Positions 1 to 10,887 of a DNA stretch of 64,000 nucleotides are shown here, piece by piece. The notes beneath the pieces were generated by a model. It was not told where the DNA came from. It saw nothing but the letters and a program-made list of their open reading frames with translations, and did not search any database. The position numbers were made by a program, and so were the translations under genes. Numbering within the stretch: position 1 is the first letter of the stretch; each line of letters begins with the position of its first letter. The DNA comes from Mycoplasma ovis str. Michigan (GTDB taxonomy: Bacteria > Bacillota_I > Bacilli_A > Mycoplasmatales > Mycoplasmoidaceae): NCBI RefSeq assembly GCF_000508245.1, contig NC_023062.1, forward strand, positions 571,254 to 635,253, given 5' to 3'.

Positions 1-234
1 CATAAAGTTGGATTATTATGTCTGTCCTGCAACTTATTTGCCAAAGATAAAGATTTTTTAGAAATATCTTCTGGAAAAGGATTAAAATTTCTCTGTTCAT
101 CTAAAACCTTTTCTTCGTATAGTAAGTCAGAACCTCAAGAAAACATATTAAGAACAGGAATCGCTATCGTGGCGCTAATGACTGAAACCGGCAAGATAGA
201 AATTCTAAGTAGAGAAATCATAACTAAGTATTAA
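1..234 (+). CDS. C-terminal part of an unrecognised protein (5' end outside window)
   Basis: The first reading frame is open from the window edge to a TAA at 232-234, giving 77 residues with no internal stop. The N-terminus is outside the window. The visible part contains a CLSC pair near its start and a hydrophobic stretch (GIAIVALMTE) close to the end. I do not recognise a family. It converges on the minus-strand gene that ends at 275, and a hairpin lies between them. The uninterrupted frame and the following terminator-like structure support a real gene, but 77 codons alone is modest evidence. Confidence 0.5.
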   Translation, partial: HKVGLLCLSCNLFAKDKDFLEISSGKGLKFLCSSKTFSSYSKSEPQENILRTGIAIVALMTETGKIEILSREIITKY

Positions 235-246
235 CTAAAAATATTT

Positions 247-266
247 CAATCCCTCGGGAGGGATTG
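247..266. terminator. Bidirectional terminator-like hairpin
   Basis: CAATCCCT, loop CGGG, AGGGATTG forms a perfect 8-bp stem between two convergent genes. On the minus strand it is followed by a T-rich stretch, and on the plus strand by AT-rich sequence. It is unusually GC-rich for this region. Its position between convergent ends supports a shared intrinsic terminator. Confidence 0.55.
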
Positions 267-274
267 CAATTAAT

Positions 275-919
275 TTAGGTTATTTGACAGCTAATTGTTC
301 AATTTATGGAACTAATTGCTAAATTTCCTACAGCCTTACAATGCTTATCTGTGAATTGTTTACCCCCGACAGAGGAGAGGGGAATAATTCCTTTTCCGGA
401 TATTATGTCATCAGATAAAGTCATTCTTCTATTAGTCATTCCATAATTATCAGGTCTAGTAAAATTTACCACAAAATCTTTATAGGTATACTGTAAATTT
501 GCCACTCTTATAGGCATTATACCTATTTGATCAGTATGGTACATGAATTCTACTCCTTCTTTACCTAAAAAATCCCTACATACCTCAACTTTGGTTTTGT
601 CTGAAGTTGAGGATAATACATCTTTGCATAATGAGGGATTATCTACTCTGTTCTTATATTTTTGAGCTTCAGATAAGTTGTTCTGAGTTGAAGGTGGGAA
701 GTGATTTAGTTTTTGCATATCTTCTGATTTTCCAGAAAGCAAGTTGCTACTTTTAGCAGAAGAATCAGAATCGTCTGATGTCCGATACTCCCCTCCCCTC
801 GATTCATTTTTTGTTTCGACAGATTTTCCTAAAGAGGTTTGAGTAAGCAACGTCGCAGGAATTGCAGAACTAAAGGCAACAGAGCTCCCTAAAAGAACTC
901 CCTTTAGAGTTAAAAACAT
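275..919 (-). CDS. Family A exported protein (copy A1)
   Basis: 214 residues when TGA is read as Trp (one TGA at 299-301 followed by seven codons and TAA). The N-terminus (MFLTLKGVLLGSSVAFSSAI) is a hydrophobic leader, followed by a Ser/Asp/Lys-rich linker and a conserved C-terminal half. It is a paralogue of the protein at 59061-59669: both share AQKY/AEKY, NPSLC/NPDLC, a Cys-Arg pair, a MPI motif, R/K-RM-LS and QFT/VFT-K-C. No known enzyme domain is visible. It lies downstream of two family B genes on the same strand and is probably secreted or anchored. Function unknown. Confidence 0.75.
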
Positions 920-1026
920 AATCTGAATGTTTTAAGGTATGGAATTAATCCTTAAATTTTATAGATTTTTCTTCTAACCTAAGTATTTATTTTCTATCTC
1001 CTTTTTATAGTAGATTTGAAATTTGT

Positions 1027-1533
1027 CTAACAAGTTATTTTTCAGTTAAGATCCCCTTGTCCATTGGAAGAAACGGTACATTTTTCTTTTTCGATTAATC
1101 GTTCAGAATCTGTGTTCGGCTTTTCAATCTTTACATCACCACTACCTGCCAAAACTTCTGAATAAGGATTTCAATATAACATATCTTGGGGTTCCTTTTC
1201 ATCCAAAAGGAACTTAAGTTGTCCTTGAGAAGTAATTGAAATTTGTTTAACATTCGCTGGCTGAGAATCTTCTCAATTTTTAAACCATTTAAATGTAACC
1301 TCAGGTTTTAATGGTTCCTTTATTTCTGACAAGCAGACTATTAATTGAGGTTTTTCTTGTTCTTGTTTCTCTGTTTTTCCTGAAACTGCTTTGCAATTGC
1401 CAACTTTCTCAATTTTCGATTCAGTGGGCAAAGAATTAGAACCACTTACAGTATGGGAGACTACAGGTATTACAACAGAAGTTCCAACTACCGCACCCAG
1501 TGTAGGTATCACAATTTTTAGAGGAAAAATCAT
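1027..1533 (-). CDS. Family B exported protein (copy B1)
   Basis: 168 residues with ATG start and TAG stop, read through TGA codons at 1273, 1171 and 1042. The N-terminus is a hydrophobic leader with a Val/Pro-rich stretch, followed by a GNCKAV cysteine motif, a second cysteine (IVCLSE) and the family signature VTFKWFKNW. The C-terminus ends in two cysteines (EKCTVSS and WKITC). Paralogues are at 1560-2051 and 58457-58963. It starts 26 bases after the B2 stop and lies upstream of A1, so B2-B1-A1 is probably one transcript. Function unknown. Confidence 0.72.
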
Positions 1534-1559
1534 AACAACTTAATTTTCCACTAATTAAC

Positions 1560-2051
1560 TTATTTGCAACTAACTTTCCAATCCTTACCTTTTTCCTGAA
1601 CTAGACAATTAGAGCCACCAAATTTATGCTTTTGTTGTGGTTGGGGTTTTACAAAAGTAACTTCGGAATTTTCTAAAAATACTTCCTCACTAGGGGCAAA
1701 TAACTCCTCTTTACCATCTTTATCTTCTTCAAGTTGAACTTGCACCGAACCAAATCAAGTAGAAGTTAATCATTTAACTGCCACAGGACTTTTATCTTTA
1801 TTACTTTTAAATCACTTAAATATGACTTGTTTTTTGTTAGACTCTTTTTCCTCTAAGCAAACAACTAAAATTCCAACACTATTGTTTTTTGAACTATCTT
1901 CTTTCGACTTAACCTCCTTGCAATTTCCCAATCTTTGGATCTTTTTATTGATTGGATTATGTAAAGAATTATCACTTTTAAAAGATAAAGGAATTAAAGT
2001 AGCGGCTCCTCCTATTGCAGGAATAACTAATAATTTAAGACTTAGAGACAT
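1560..2051 (-). CDS. Family B exported protein (copy B2)
   Basis: 163 residues, ATG start, TAA stop. TGA codons at 1812, 1770 and 1755 are read as Trp and join what would otherwise be two fragments. Leader MSLSLKLLVIPAIGGAATLI, then LGNCKEV, VVCLEEKE, VIFKWFK, VKWLTSTWFG, QVQLEEDKD, EVTFVKPQ and a C-terminal SNCLVQ...KVSCK. The order of motifs matches B3 at 58457-58963 closely. It is the first gene of a minus-strand run and is divergent from the family C genes; the 218-base gap 2052-2269 should hold both promoters. Confidence 0.75.
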
Positions 2052-2269
2052 AACAATTATCTAAATTTATAAATTTTTTATCTTATTAATTATTGCTTGC
2101 TGGAGAAAAATTTTATTAATTGATGTTTCAGGGCCTCTAACTAGATTTCTAAATTAAATCACTTGTTTGGGTTAATGAGAAAGGTGCAATTTTCTAACAA
2201 ATCACCCTAGAACAAGTAGATATATTTTGAAAAGAAATTAGAATCTTTAAAAAAATCTAAGTTATTCTT

Positions 2270-3088
2270 ATGTCTCTTTCTTTTTCCTTAATAAGTAAGT
2301 ACTTACTATCTTCATCCGTAGTTACAGGAACTGTTCTAGGAGTTATTAGTTCAAGAACGTCTTCTGATAGCACAGATCAGAGTCGTCAGGGGAAGACTAC
2401 AATCAGTGAACAAATAAATAATCCCGAGAACATTGGGAATCAACAAGGAACTCTTTCAAATGAATATGAATCTACAGAGCCAATGACTAAGAGTAAAGAA
2501 AAAATGGAACATGAGGGTCAAATATTAATGGATACAGAAAAGAGTGGAGATGGCGCTTCACCGACACAGACTGATCCTAATGTTTCAGAGGAGGAACAAC
2601 AAGAACAAATAGAGGGACTATCTCCAAGCACTGCATTGGAAACAATTAAACAAGGACCAGAGCAAGTTCCAGAAGTAATAAATAATATAGGGGGTGATAC
2701 AACCCCCAAACCTTTAGATATCGCAGAAGCGGAAAAAGAAGATTCTTCTACCCGAGAGCAAAAAACAAATACAGATAAGAGTAATTGAATTTCTTTCAAA
2801 ACAGGAAGTTCTGAAATAATCGAGAGATATGAGTTTTCAGATACAAAATGTTCCAGAGCTTAAGAAGATGGGCAAATGTCATTTAATTGCACTTGTCCTT
2901 TCACAAGCCAAACTATTAGTTTCTCCTTCTCTTCATCTTCTGTCCCTGAATTGGAGGGAAAGAAGTGAGAAAATTTGCAAGATATAACCATTACTCCTTG
3001 ATCAGAGAGTTCTGCTTCCATAGGATTTGTATTTATTGACCAAAAGGATAAAGAAGTAGATATCTTAATTAATAACTTTGGTGAGTAA
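2270..3088 (+). pseudogene. Family C exported protein, interrupted by one TAA (copy C1)
   Basis: ATG at 2270 starts a 272-codon frame with a single in-frame TAA at 2861-2863. The leader is hydrophobic (SLISKYLLSSSVVTGTVLGV), followed by a long acidic, Gln/Glu/Pro-rich low-complexity middle. After the stop the frame continues without shift into the conserved family C tail: DGQMSFNC, ISFSFSSS, KKWENLQDI, IGFVFIDQ. In paralogue C4 the corresponding place reads CQKTIEGQQITF, so the TAA replaces a coding position. If translation stops there, the product loses the conserved C-terminal domain. It could be a pseudogene, a silent donor copy, or a truncated secreted protein. Confidence 0.65.
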
Positions 3089-3219
3089 TTTCAACTTTCA
3101 TAAGTTACAACTAAGTCGAAAAATAGGTTTTAAAAGAATAAGTTATTTCAAGAGTTTGGGAAATAAAGTTAAATTATTCAATTAGAAATACAATCTATGA
3201 AATAGATTAGATTTACTTT

Positions 3220-4035
3220 ATGATTTTTTCTTCTCCTTTAGGAGTAGGGGGTGGAGCAACAAGTGTTCTTTTGGGAACGTTGAGTTCTCACAGACTTACA
3301 GAAGTTACATCTAAAGTAGAAACTTCTTCAAGCAGTGAGTCCGGAAAACTAGACACTAACCAACTGACTCAAGAAGATCAAAATAGTGATGGTTCTTCTT
3401 CCGTTATCACACCGAATGTGACTTCAGGAGAACGAAGAGATGTTGCTTAAGAAAATTCAACGGAAAAAACAATTGTTGATAATAACGATAATGAACAAGT
3501 AAAAAGAGAGGAAAGTGACACACAACAAGAAATTGAACCGAGCGTCAAAACAGAAGAACTAGGTTCGGAACAAGTTCAATCAAAATCTCCAGAACCTTCG
3601 AAGGGGGTTACTAGAGAAGAAGAGGCCTTAACTCAAGTTCCTCAACTTCCAGAAGTTCAAGTTGATGAAAAAGATAATGAGTCTGCTCTAGAAAAAGTAA
3701 CACCTTTAAAGAAGAAAAATTAAGTTAAAATCTCATCCCCAAAAGGTTCTGAAGCCTCTGAAGAATATGAATGACCTGCTTATGAGTGCGAGAAAAGTGA
3801 AGGAGAAGAAGGACAAATTACGTTTAAGTGTCCTTGAACTTTTGTGGAATCAACAGTTGTTAGTTTTTCACTCAATCCTTCTGAATTTCCTAAATTAATT
3901 GACAAGAAGTGAGAGGATTTGGAGGAATTATCCCTTACTCCAAGATTAGATGATGTTTTTACTTTAGGTTTGGTATTTAAAAATCAAAAAGTAGCGGGTG
4001 AAATAGAAATTTCAATGAATGGTCTTGACTCCTAA
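3220..4035 (+). pseudogene. Family C exported protein, interrupted by two TAA (copy C2)
   Basis: A 271-codon frame with in-frame TAA at 3448-3450 and 3721-3723 but no frameshift. The leader is shorter than in its relatives: MIFSSPLGVGGGATSVLLGT lacks the usual GKYLL segment, which suggests an internal deletion. The middle is acidic low-complexity sequence. The tail has the family C pattern: CEKSEGEEGQITFKCPW, FSLNPSEF, DKKWEDLEEL, LGLVFKNQ, EIEISM. Two stops plus the shortened leader make a decayed copy likely. Confidence 0.65.
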
Positions 4036-4095
4036 TTTTTAAATTAAATTAGTAAAAAATAAGTTTCACAAGACAAATTAGTTTAGGTTAGGTCT

Positions 4096-4941
4096 ATGTC
4101 CTTTTCTTCTCTTCTGATTGGCAAATATTTACTTTTTGCTTTAGGCGCAGGAACTAGAACTGTGGGAATTTTTTTGGGAAAGAAGGAATCGGACAAAACT
4201 CCAAATAATGTTGTGTAAGTGGCGGATATGCAAGAAGTTGGGAAAGAGTCTTTGAGAGAACAAAGTTCATCTAATGTTGTAGGGCAACAATTAAATGATG
4301 AGTTAAAAGTAGTTGTTGAAGGTAAGGAACCTGAAAATGCAGATAAAGATTTAGCGCAACCTTACCAACAAATGGAGGAGTTGGGTGTTAAGGAGGACGA
4401 CGAAAAGACCCAAGAACTAGAATTACAAACTGTAACTCCAGTCATAGATAAATTAAAAACCATTTCAGACATACATGAACCAAAAGTAGAACAAACACCT
4501 CAAAATTCAGAAGACGGTTTTATTGAAACACCTAAAGTTTCTGATGTGGCAGTTAAGCCAGAAAATTTCATGGATGAGTCTCAACCCTCTACAAAAGCAA
4601 TAGCTTCTCGTTGAAGTTTATTTACTATGGAATCAAAAGATTATTATGGTTTAGAACAGTTTGAACTGTCACCTAGAGAGTGTGAAAGAAGTATAGAGGG
4701 AGATAAAGTTACTTTCTTTTGTTCCCGCAATCCCTCTATCTTAGATGCAAATATCAGTTTTTCTTTTTCTACAACTGAAGTTTCTAGCTTAAGGGAGAAA
4801 GATTGAAATCTTCTAGAAGATATATCAATTTATTCCGGAGAAAAAAATGTTATTTTGGGATTGATATTTGGCGATCAAGAAAGAGGAGAGATCAAAATTC
4901 CCCTTAATCTTCCTGAGGAATATTTACGATCAATGAATTAA
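4096..4941 (+). pseudogene. Family C exported protein, interrupted by one TAA (copy C3)
   Basis: ATG at 4096 opens a 281-codon frame with one TAA at 4216-4218, only 40 codons in. The leader is MSFSSLLIGKYLLFALGAG. At the stop the relative C4 reads VVVQAE, so CAA to TAA is the simplest explanation (here VV-stop-VADMQ). Beyond it the frame stays open with an acidic middle and the tail RSWSLFTMESKDYYGLEQFE, CERSIEGDKVTFFC, ISFSFS, EKDWNLLEDISIYS, LGLIFGD, LPEEYLRSM. A restart at the GTG just after the stop would give a leaderless product. Confidence 0.65.
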
Positions 4942-5042
4942 TTAAAGGGAATTGGCTTTTTGCTTTCCCTCTCTTATGTAACTAATCTATAACTAACTGA
5001 AATGGTAAAAATTAAAATGTTTAAACTTCAAAGATAATTTCA

Positions 5043-5972
5043 TTGCCTGCATTAAAGTTATTTGCCATTCCTGTAGTTGGCGGTACAGCGCTTTATCCTT
5101 TTACATTATTAATTTCCTCATCCACCCCCAATAAATCAATTCCAGCATTAAAGGCAAGCCAACTTCAAGAAGAGGGAGATATTAAAAACGTTTTACTATC
5201 TTCCAATGAAATTAACCCAACGTTAAAAGCTGACTCAAAAGAAAAATCTTTAGAAATTCCTAATAAACCAATGAGTAATGAAGTTCTAAAGTCAAAATCT
5301 CTTCCAGAGAAGACAACTGTAATACAAGAACACAAGCAATCAACCAAAAAACAAAGTCAAGAATTATCTGATGAGGCTATTGAAAAACTTAAAAAAGAAA
5401 CTCACTTGCATGAATGATTGGATAATATTAATCCTTTAATAAGACACAAACAAAGCTTCACTTTTATTTCTAGATGAAATACTCACTATTTCAAGTTAGT
5501 TCAATGGAATAAAGATTGTCAATGCTTTGTGGAATTGGATTCAGAATATGGAATCTGATCTAATAATTCAGGATTATTTGCTATTGGTAAAACATGAGAA
5601 CAACCGCAAAAACATTTGGTTTCTCTAGAAACAAATCCAAAATGTACCAACTTTAATGGTTTTTGATATCAAGATTGGAATACATGATGGAGACTTAAAT
5701 CTTGGTTAAAGACTTTTGACAACGATAAAGATGGTAATAGAGCATTAGCCAGTTGTGATAAAGATCCAGTAGTATTCTTAGGAGTAAATACATATTTCCC
5801 TATATTTGTGAAATCAAAAAGTTCTGGAAATATAACTACAGATGGTCCAATGAATTTCTTTTATAACCATCTAGAGAAAAAATTTGAAGCTGCAAGGGGA
5901 AGAAAGGAAGTACCTAAACATTTCTCCAAAATAAGTAGTTATCATGATTACAAGAAACTTTGAAATATGTAG
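5043..5972 (+). CDS. Hypothetical exported protein with Trp-rich C-terminal domain
   Basis: 309 residues from a TTG start; an in-frame TAA at 5022-5024 rules out a longer N-terminus. Leader LPALKLFAIPVVGGTALYPF, then about 90 residues of Lys/Ser/Glu-rich linker, then a compact domain rich in Trp, Phe and Cys (CQCFVEL, CTNFNGFWYQDWNTWWRLKS, SCDKDPVVFLGVNTYF). At least six TGA codons are read as Trp, so the gene is only visible in code 4. The last gene of the plus-strand run following the three C copies. No family recognised. Confidence 0.7.
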
Positions 5973-6152
5973 GGAAAAAAATAATCGTAAATAAGTAGTA
6001 ATTAGATAGTTAAGTTTTTATCCTTTATTTCAGCGTAAGTAATTGGATGATCCTTATTCTCGCTATTAATTTCATCTAAAATTTTTCCTTAATTAATTCG
6101 CAACCAATTCAGGAGAAAACTACCTAATAGAAAATAGAAGTGATTAAAAAAT

Positions 6153-6695
6153 TTATGTATCCAATCAACCAGTATATACGTCAAAATAATCAACCCTAAA
6201 ATATTTGTACCCAGAACTACATTCCAATATATTTCCTCCTTTTATTTGACAGTCAGTACTAAGAGTTTTATCGACTAGCTTATCCAAATTTTTAGTCTTT
6301 CCATATTGTTTTTCTCACTTGTCTAAACAAATTGTTCTTTCCTTCGATGTGTCAGGTAATCTTAAAGGTTCCTGAAGCTTAACTGTCATAGATTTGTCCG
6401 CCTCTACTTTTGTTATCTTTTCAATTTTTAATCAACCGTTGTAATCTTTATCTCCTTCTTTTAATCATCAAAGATAAAAAATTGGAGAATTATCATCTTT
6501 TTTCGGACAAACCGCTATTTCAGCCCTTGTTTCTCTATCGATAATTCACTTATAACAAGAGTGTTTTGTTATAGCCCTTGCTACTCTTGGGAAGTGTTTT
6601 TTTACTTTTCAGGAGGTGGTAGATATTGCTGAGGTAGAACCTGCAATTATTAAAGAAAATATAGGAATTAAAACACTATGTTTGAATCCAACCAT
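6153..6695 (-). CDS. Hypothetical exported protein
   Basis: 180 residues, ATG start, TAA stop, with six or more TGA Trp codons. The leader MVGFKHSVLIPIFSLIIAGS is signal-peptide-like with a possible cleavage after STSA. The mature part has cysteines (HSCYKWI, AVCPKKD, TICLDKW, DCQIKGGN, ECSSGY) and a Trp-rich patch (FYLWWLKEGDKDYNGWLK). It is convergent with the gene ending at 5972. I do not recognise it. The regular cysteines suggest an extracellular disulfide-containing domain, which is inference. Confidence 0.65.
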
Positions 6696-6967
6696 TTATA
6701 TAAAACACTTATAAATGATCTATAAATTGGAAACACCAACTTACAATCTAGTAAGTTAGTGAAAAGTCTAGTCTTGTTCGAAATTTAGTTTTTTATTTCA
6801 ATTGTTATTTAATTTGCAATAATGTTTTAAGATTCTCCCTAATTTACATTTTCTAAACTATTCAGTTGTCTTAAAAAGTGAAATAAGCAAATAACTAGAC
6901 TGAGTAAAAAATACTAAAAGAAAAAGTATTTAATAAATTCTTTTGTTCTAAAAAATCTCTACAAATA

Positions 6968-7189
6968 TTACTTAAAAGCTCCTCTTCGAGCCATTTCAGG
7001 AAAATCATATGGACTAATTTTTGTTAAATCCCTACTTACCAAAGAGCTTCCTGCTTTGTTCTCTACTTTTGATGTTTTAATTGTTACTGAGGAATTTCAA
7101 GATGGAACAGCACTTTCATAGTTATTTGCAGCTATAGAAACACCTCCAATTCCCAATACTATCATAGGTAAAAAATACTTAACGTGCAA
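6968..7189 (-). CDS. Small hypothetical exported protein
   Basis: About 73 residues from a TTG start: HVKYFLPMIVLGIGGVSIAA is a hydrophobic leader, followed by a Ser/Lys-rich stretch with VPSWNSSVTIKTSK and ending ARRGAFK. One TGA is read as Trp. It starts 19 bases after the stop of the minus-strand gene at 7209-8093 and is probably cotranscribed with it. The start is uncertain because another in-frame TTG lies one codon upstream. Short, but the leader resembles those of neighbouring exported proteins. Confidence 0.45.
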
Positions 7190-7208
7190 CAAACTGGAAT
7201 TAAAAGCC

Positions 7209-8093
7209 TTAATTAACTGGTTTTAATTTAATTTCTGGAAAAAACTTACTATTTCACTTAAGTAAATTTCCAATTCCGTCCACAATTCCTCTTTCAGTTA
7301 TATTCAAGTCTTTATTTCTTCCGTATAAAACAGATTCAACCTTTCCTATTTCAAAGACATGTCCAATGTCTTTTCTATCTGTTTTTGTTTTAACTTCTAT
7401 TTCTCTTCCGCCATTGGAAGACTCTTTAAAGAAAGTAACTGTTTCTGGAAAGAATATTTCAATACCCCTACAATTGGTTTGAAATTTTGTTTGTTGAAAT
7501 TTAGGACTCTTAGTGTCAACAAGGCTAATGATTCTCAAATTGCCTAATTCTGTTTTTGAAGGATGTCTTAAATAGCCGACCATTTGGCTAGATAAATTGT
7601 TATTTAAATGTGTTTTTCATTGTTCAGTTCTTCCTGAACAATAATAATCTGGATCTTCATCTTTTATAAGATCACTTTTTCCTTGATTTCAAACTTCATT
7701 ATTTACCTTAATTGCTTTGTCCAAATCTTTATCTTCTTGGAAATGTCTCTTACCTCTAAATAAAACTATTCCTTTTTCTCCAGAAACAATCAAGAATGTC
7801 TTATCTTCTGGGTCTAAATTTACTTCTGTTTTAGTTGTATATCCTATTCTGGCTGGACCTCTTCATCCAAAAGAAGAATTAGACGTATCAATTTTGTAAG
7901 TCCCTTTGGACTTAAAAAAGATTCCCTCTCCTTCTTGCGACCCCAATTTAACTCATTCTTTTGATTCTGACCCTTCAACTTGTAGCACCATGTATTTATC
8001 TAAACCAAAAAAATAAGGAAAGACAGATGTACCTCAGGAAACAGAACTACTAACACCAACTAAAAGAGGCAAAAAACCTCTTGATAGGATCAT
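7209..8093 (-). CDS. Hypothetical exported protein
   Basis: 294 residues, ATG to TAA, read through several TGA codons (7254, 7630 region and others). Leader MILSRGFLPLLVGVSSSVSW. The body is hydrophilic with mixed beta-type character: YMVLQVEGSESKEWVKLG, SFGWRGPARIGYTTKTEVNL, KGIVLFRGKRHFQEDK, DYYCSGRTEQWK, NCRGIEIFFPETVTFF. There is no match I can name. It is divergent from the poly-G gene at 8260 with 166 bases between the starts and is followed closely by the small gene at 6968-7189. Confidence 0.68.
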
Positions 8094-8259
8094 AATTCTT
8101 GATTTTAATTCATGTCTTTAACTGGATTCAGTTAAAAACTTTTATTGTTCTCTACTAAGCTATTTAAACCCTTGTAAAAACAAAATTATTAATAGCTTCT
8201 TTGTTTCAAGAACAATCAATTAATTAAGGATATGTAATTTATCTAAAAGAAATAAATTA

Positions 8260-9060
8260 ATGTTCTTTCTGGGGGGGGCGCTTGTTAAGGGAAAAATTGC
8301 ATATTTATGTATATCACTATTAGGACTTTCTACTGGAGTAGGCCTAGTAAGTGCTGAGGCTAGGCAGAATTTAGTTTCACAAGCTTTAGGAAAACTTGGT
8401 GGGTGAGTTGCGAAGATATTTAACTATTATGGTGCTTCATCATCTCCGCCCGTTCCCTCTGAACCTGTAGATCCCATTCCAAGACTAACGCAAGCTTGAG
8501 GTAAAGTGTCTGATGTAGCAACAAATATTATTGGAATTGTGCCCATGAGTTATCAATGGATTAAGACAGAGGGAAATTCTAAGTTTTTAATGAATTTTTT
8601 TAAAAACTTTTGAAATTACAGTTTTCTGGAAAACTTAGTTTTTAATTTTCACTTGACTTTAAAAGCATGACTAGGACTATTAGTAGACTACGAAGCTTTA
8701 TCCAAATTCCCTGATGCCTTTAAAACATTTAAAGTTCTTGCTCAGGCTCTTTCTAAAGATGAACAGCAAGACGGAAAAGAAATCATTAACTGACTTTATA
8801 TAAGACTTGCAATTAACCCTAGAAGAATGATTACTATCCTAAAGAGAGGGCAAAAAGATGGTAGAAAACAAAAAATAGAAAAAGAAGAACATCTTAAATG
8901 TAACGGTGCAAAGAAGGAGAAAAAACCTAAAAAAGCAAAGGGTGACAATTTACCTCTAGGAATTTGCTTTATTGAAAAAGATAAAAACAAATTAATACAA
9001 GAAATGACTGATTTCTTGAAAGAAGGAAAAATTCCTGAACAATCTAAAAAAGAAGAGTAA
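8260..9060 (+). CDS. Hypothetical membrane or exported protein with 5' poly-G tract
   Basis: 266 residues, ATG to TAA, with six TGA Trp codons. A run of eight G (8271-8278) covers codons 4-7 and is in frame here: MFFLGGALVKGKIAYLCISL then a Gly/Val-rich hydrophobic segment, so the leader depends on the tract length. The middle has an aromatic stretch (FFKNFWNYSFLENLVFNFH) and the C-terminal third is strongly basic (KRGQKDGRKQKIEKEE, CNGAKKEKKPKKAKGD). A gain or loss of one G would truncate it after a few codons. Function unknown. Confidence 0.7.
8271..8278 (+). repeat. Poly-G tract, G8, inside coding start
   Basis: Eight consecutive G at codons 4-7 of the gene starting at 8260. In an AT-rich genome such a run is improbable by chance. 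It recurs at the 5' ends of other surface-type genes in this window. Confidence 0.85.
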
Positions 9061-9330
9061 TGAATTAAATTTTTTCAATATTAAATAGTTACTACTAAAG
9101 CTTTAGGGTAACGCTTCCAAAAAAGCACTTATAAGTTAGTAGTTAACTTGTTTTCTACTACTTTGTATTTTTTATGAAAAAACGACTAAGGGTAAATTTT
9201 TAGAAGTTACAAAATTAGAAACTAAGTTAAACCCTAAATTATTTCTTTAACGTGGTAATCAACTTTTCAGCAAGTATGTTTTTCAAAAAGATACTGAAAC
9301 TTCTGTAAGATTATCTCAAATAATAAGGCT

Positions 9331-9699
9331 GTGACTAAATTAACTCTTAAAGTTTTATTGGGCATTGGTGGGGCAAGTGTTGCTTGCGCCACTTCATTGG
9401 GAATTTTTTATGGACTAAAAAATAATTCTGGAGTTATTGTTCAAAGTGATTCTTCTATTAGTCCCTCAATAGTTGGCACTACTAAAACTGCAGAAGAAGC
9501 ACTTCATTCTTTTAAGCAACAGATAACAAAGTGTAAAAATGAGGATGATTTAGAAATGGAAATTCCAAGTAATGGGGATATAAGCCCAGAAGATATATCG
9601 AAACTAAAAGTAAGCATTGCTCAAGATGGTAAATGTGATTTAGATGTTGAAGGAGAAGAGGGGGATGATGAGTACCTTGAGGAGGAACAACAAAAATAG
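9331..9699 (+). CDS. Small acidic exported protein
   Basis: 122 residues from a GTG start to TAG. Leader MTKLTLKVLLGIGGASVACA with a possible lipoprotein-like or signal cleavage region, then Ser-rich linker and an acidic tail (EGEEGDDEYLEEEQQK). It contains two cysteines in TKCKNEDD and GKCDLDVE. The next gene (9708) looks like a related copy: same size, hydrophobic leader and a C-NED motif. No function recognised. Confidence 0.6.
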   Translation: MTKLTLKVLLGIGGASVACATSLGIFYGLKNNSGVIVQSDSSISPSIVGTTKTAEEALHSFKQQITKCKNEDDLEMEIPSNGDISPEDISKLKVSIAQDGKCDLDVEGEEGDDEYLEEEQQK

Positions 9700-9707
9700 T
9701 TTTATAA

Positions 9708-10017
9708 ATGATTGCTTCTAAATTAGGTTTATTTCTCGTTGGAGGAGGATTGATAGGAACTTCCGTTACAGGAATTTATTTAGCAAACAAAAATAGCGCT
9801 CCCGCTATTGCTCTACAAGAACAAAGAGATCATACATAGTAATAGTACTAAATTAACTAGTATTGTTTGTACAAATGAAGATGGTGTATTAGAAGAATTA
9901 GGAATTGTTGAGGGAGCAAATATTGATGATTCCTTGAAACAACTAATTAATGAAGAGCTTAAGAAAGATAAAGATAAGTGTTTAACTTCTCAAGATCACT
10001 CCTTTAATTACTATTAG
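9708..10017 (+). pseudogene. Frameshifted relative of the 9331 gene
   Basis: ATG at 9708 gives MIASKLGLFLVGGGLIGTSV and a further 23 residues before TAG at 9837. From about 9808 a different frame is open to TAG at 10015-10017 and reads STKLTSIVCTNEDGVLEEL, LKQLINEELKKDKDKC. The two halves together match the length and layout of the preceding gene, so one frameshift between about 9808 and 9845 is likely. Its 3' end overlaps the convergent potC stop by four bases. Confidence 0.5.
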
Positions 10018-10883
10018 ATAACTTCTCACTGTCTCTTCCCTTCTTTCTTAAAAAAGGAATAACCAATAAATACCGTAAAGGCTAATAACAGGGAAATTGA
10101 TCCAAAACACATAGACCAAGCCTTCACTCCCTTTTTCATAGTATAGAGTTGAGTAGTTAAGGTAGTCACTCTACCCTTAACTAAATTAGTAATTATGAAA
10201 TCATCCATTGAAAGGATGATTAGAACTAAACAACAAAAAGCTATAGTTCCCTTAATTTGAGGTAGAACTATTTTGAATAAAGTCTCTAATTCTCCGCAAT
10301 TTAGGTCTTTACCGGCAAACAATAATTTTTTATTTAACTTTTCTAATCTAGGATAGATAAGAATAATTCCATACGGAACTAAAAAAGCTATATGTGACAA
10401 CACTATAGTTGGGTAACCAAAATTATATCCTAGAGGAAGAAATATGGCAATAAACAATAGCATGAATGATAGTCCTTGTATTAATTCTGGGGAAGATATA
10501 GAGAGATTAGATAACTTGAAAACTATGGACTTATATCTTCCTCCTCTTTTTCACAGTGAAAATGCAGTAAGTAAAGCAATTCACAGAGAAGGACATAATG
10601 CACTAATAGCTATTGAAAAAGAATTTCATAAACTTCCTCAAAAAAAATCATTTTTTGCTCCAAAAGAAAAGAAAGTAAAGTAATTGTCAAAAGACCAGTT
10701 TTTACCAAAGTTTCAAAGATTAGTTGAAACTTCTCCTTTATCGCCAGGTTTTACAAAAGAAAGAAAAATGATAACTATTCAAGGTAAGTAGATAACAAAA
10801 AGAAATAGAATAGTAAATCATTTTTTAGATCTTTGTATTCACTTAAAACTATCTAAAGAGAAAAAGCTAAGAGAATAAAGCAA
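10014..10883 (-). CDS. potC: Spermidine/putrescine ABC transporter permease PotC
   Basis: 289 residues from a TTG start (another TTG at 10907 is possible). Six hydrophobic segments are visible, beginning TILFLFVIYLPWIVIIFLSF and including WNSFSIAISALCPSLWIALL, LLFIAIFLPLGYNFGY and CCLVLIILSMDDFIITNLVK. The cytoplasmic loop that docks on the ATPase (EAA-like, around LNCGELETLFKIVLPQIKG) is recognisable, and MDDFIIT is typical of PotC-type permeases. It starts a few bases after potB and is the last gene of the potA-potB-potC run. Several TGA codons encode Trp. It would form the membrane channel with PotB. Confidence 0.85.
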
Positions 10884-10887
10884 TTTA

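Noticed and set aside
8796-8990. Minus-strand hydrophobic frame
   Set aside because: Antisense shadow of the Lys-rich end of the gene at 8260-9060.
10444-10683. An 80-codon plus-strand frame
   Set aside because: It lies within potC on the minus strand, which is continuous here once TGA is read as Trp and carries clear permease helices.
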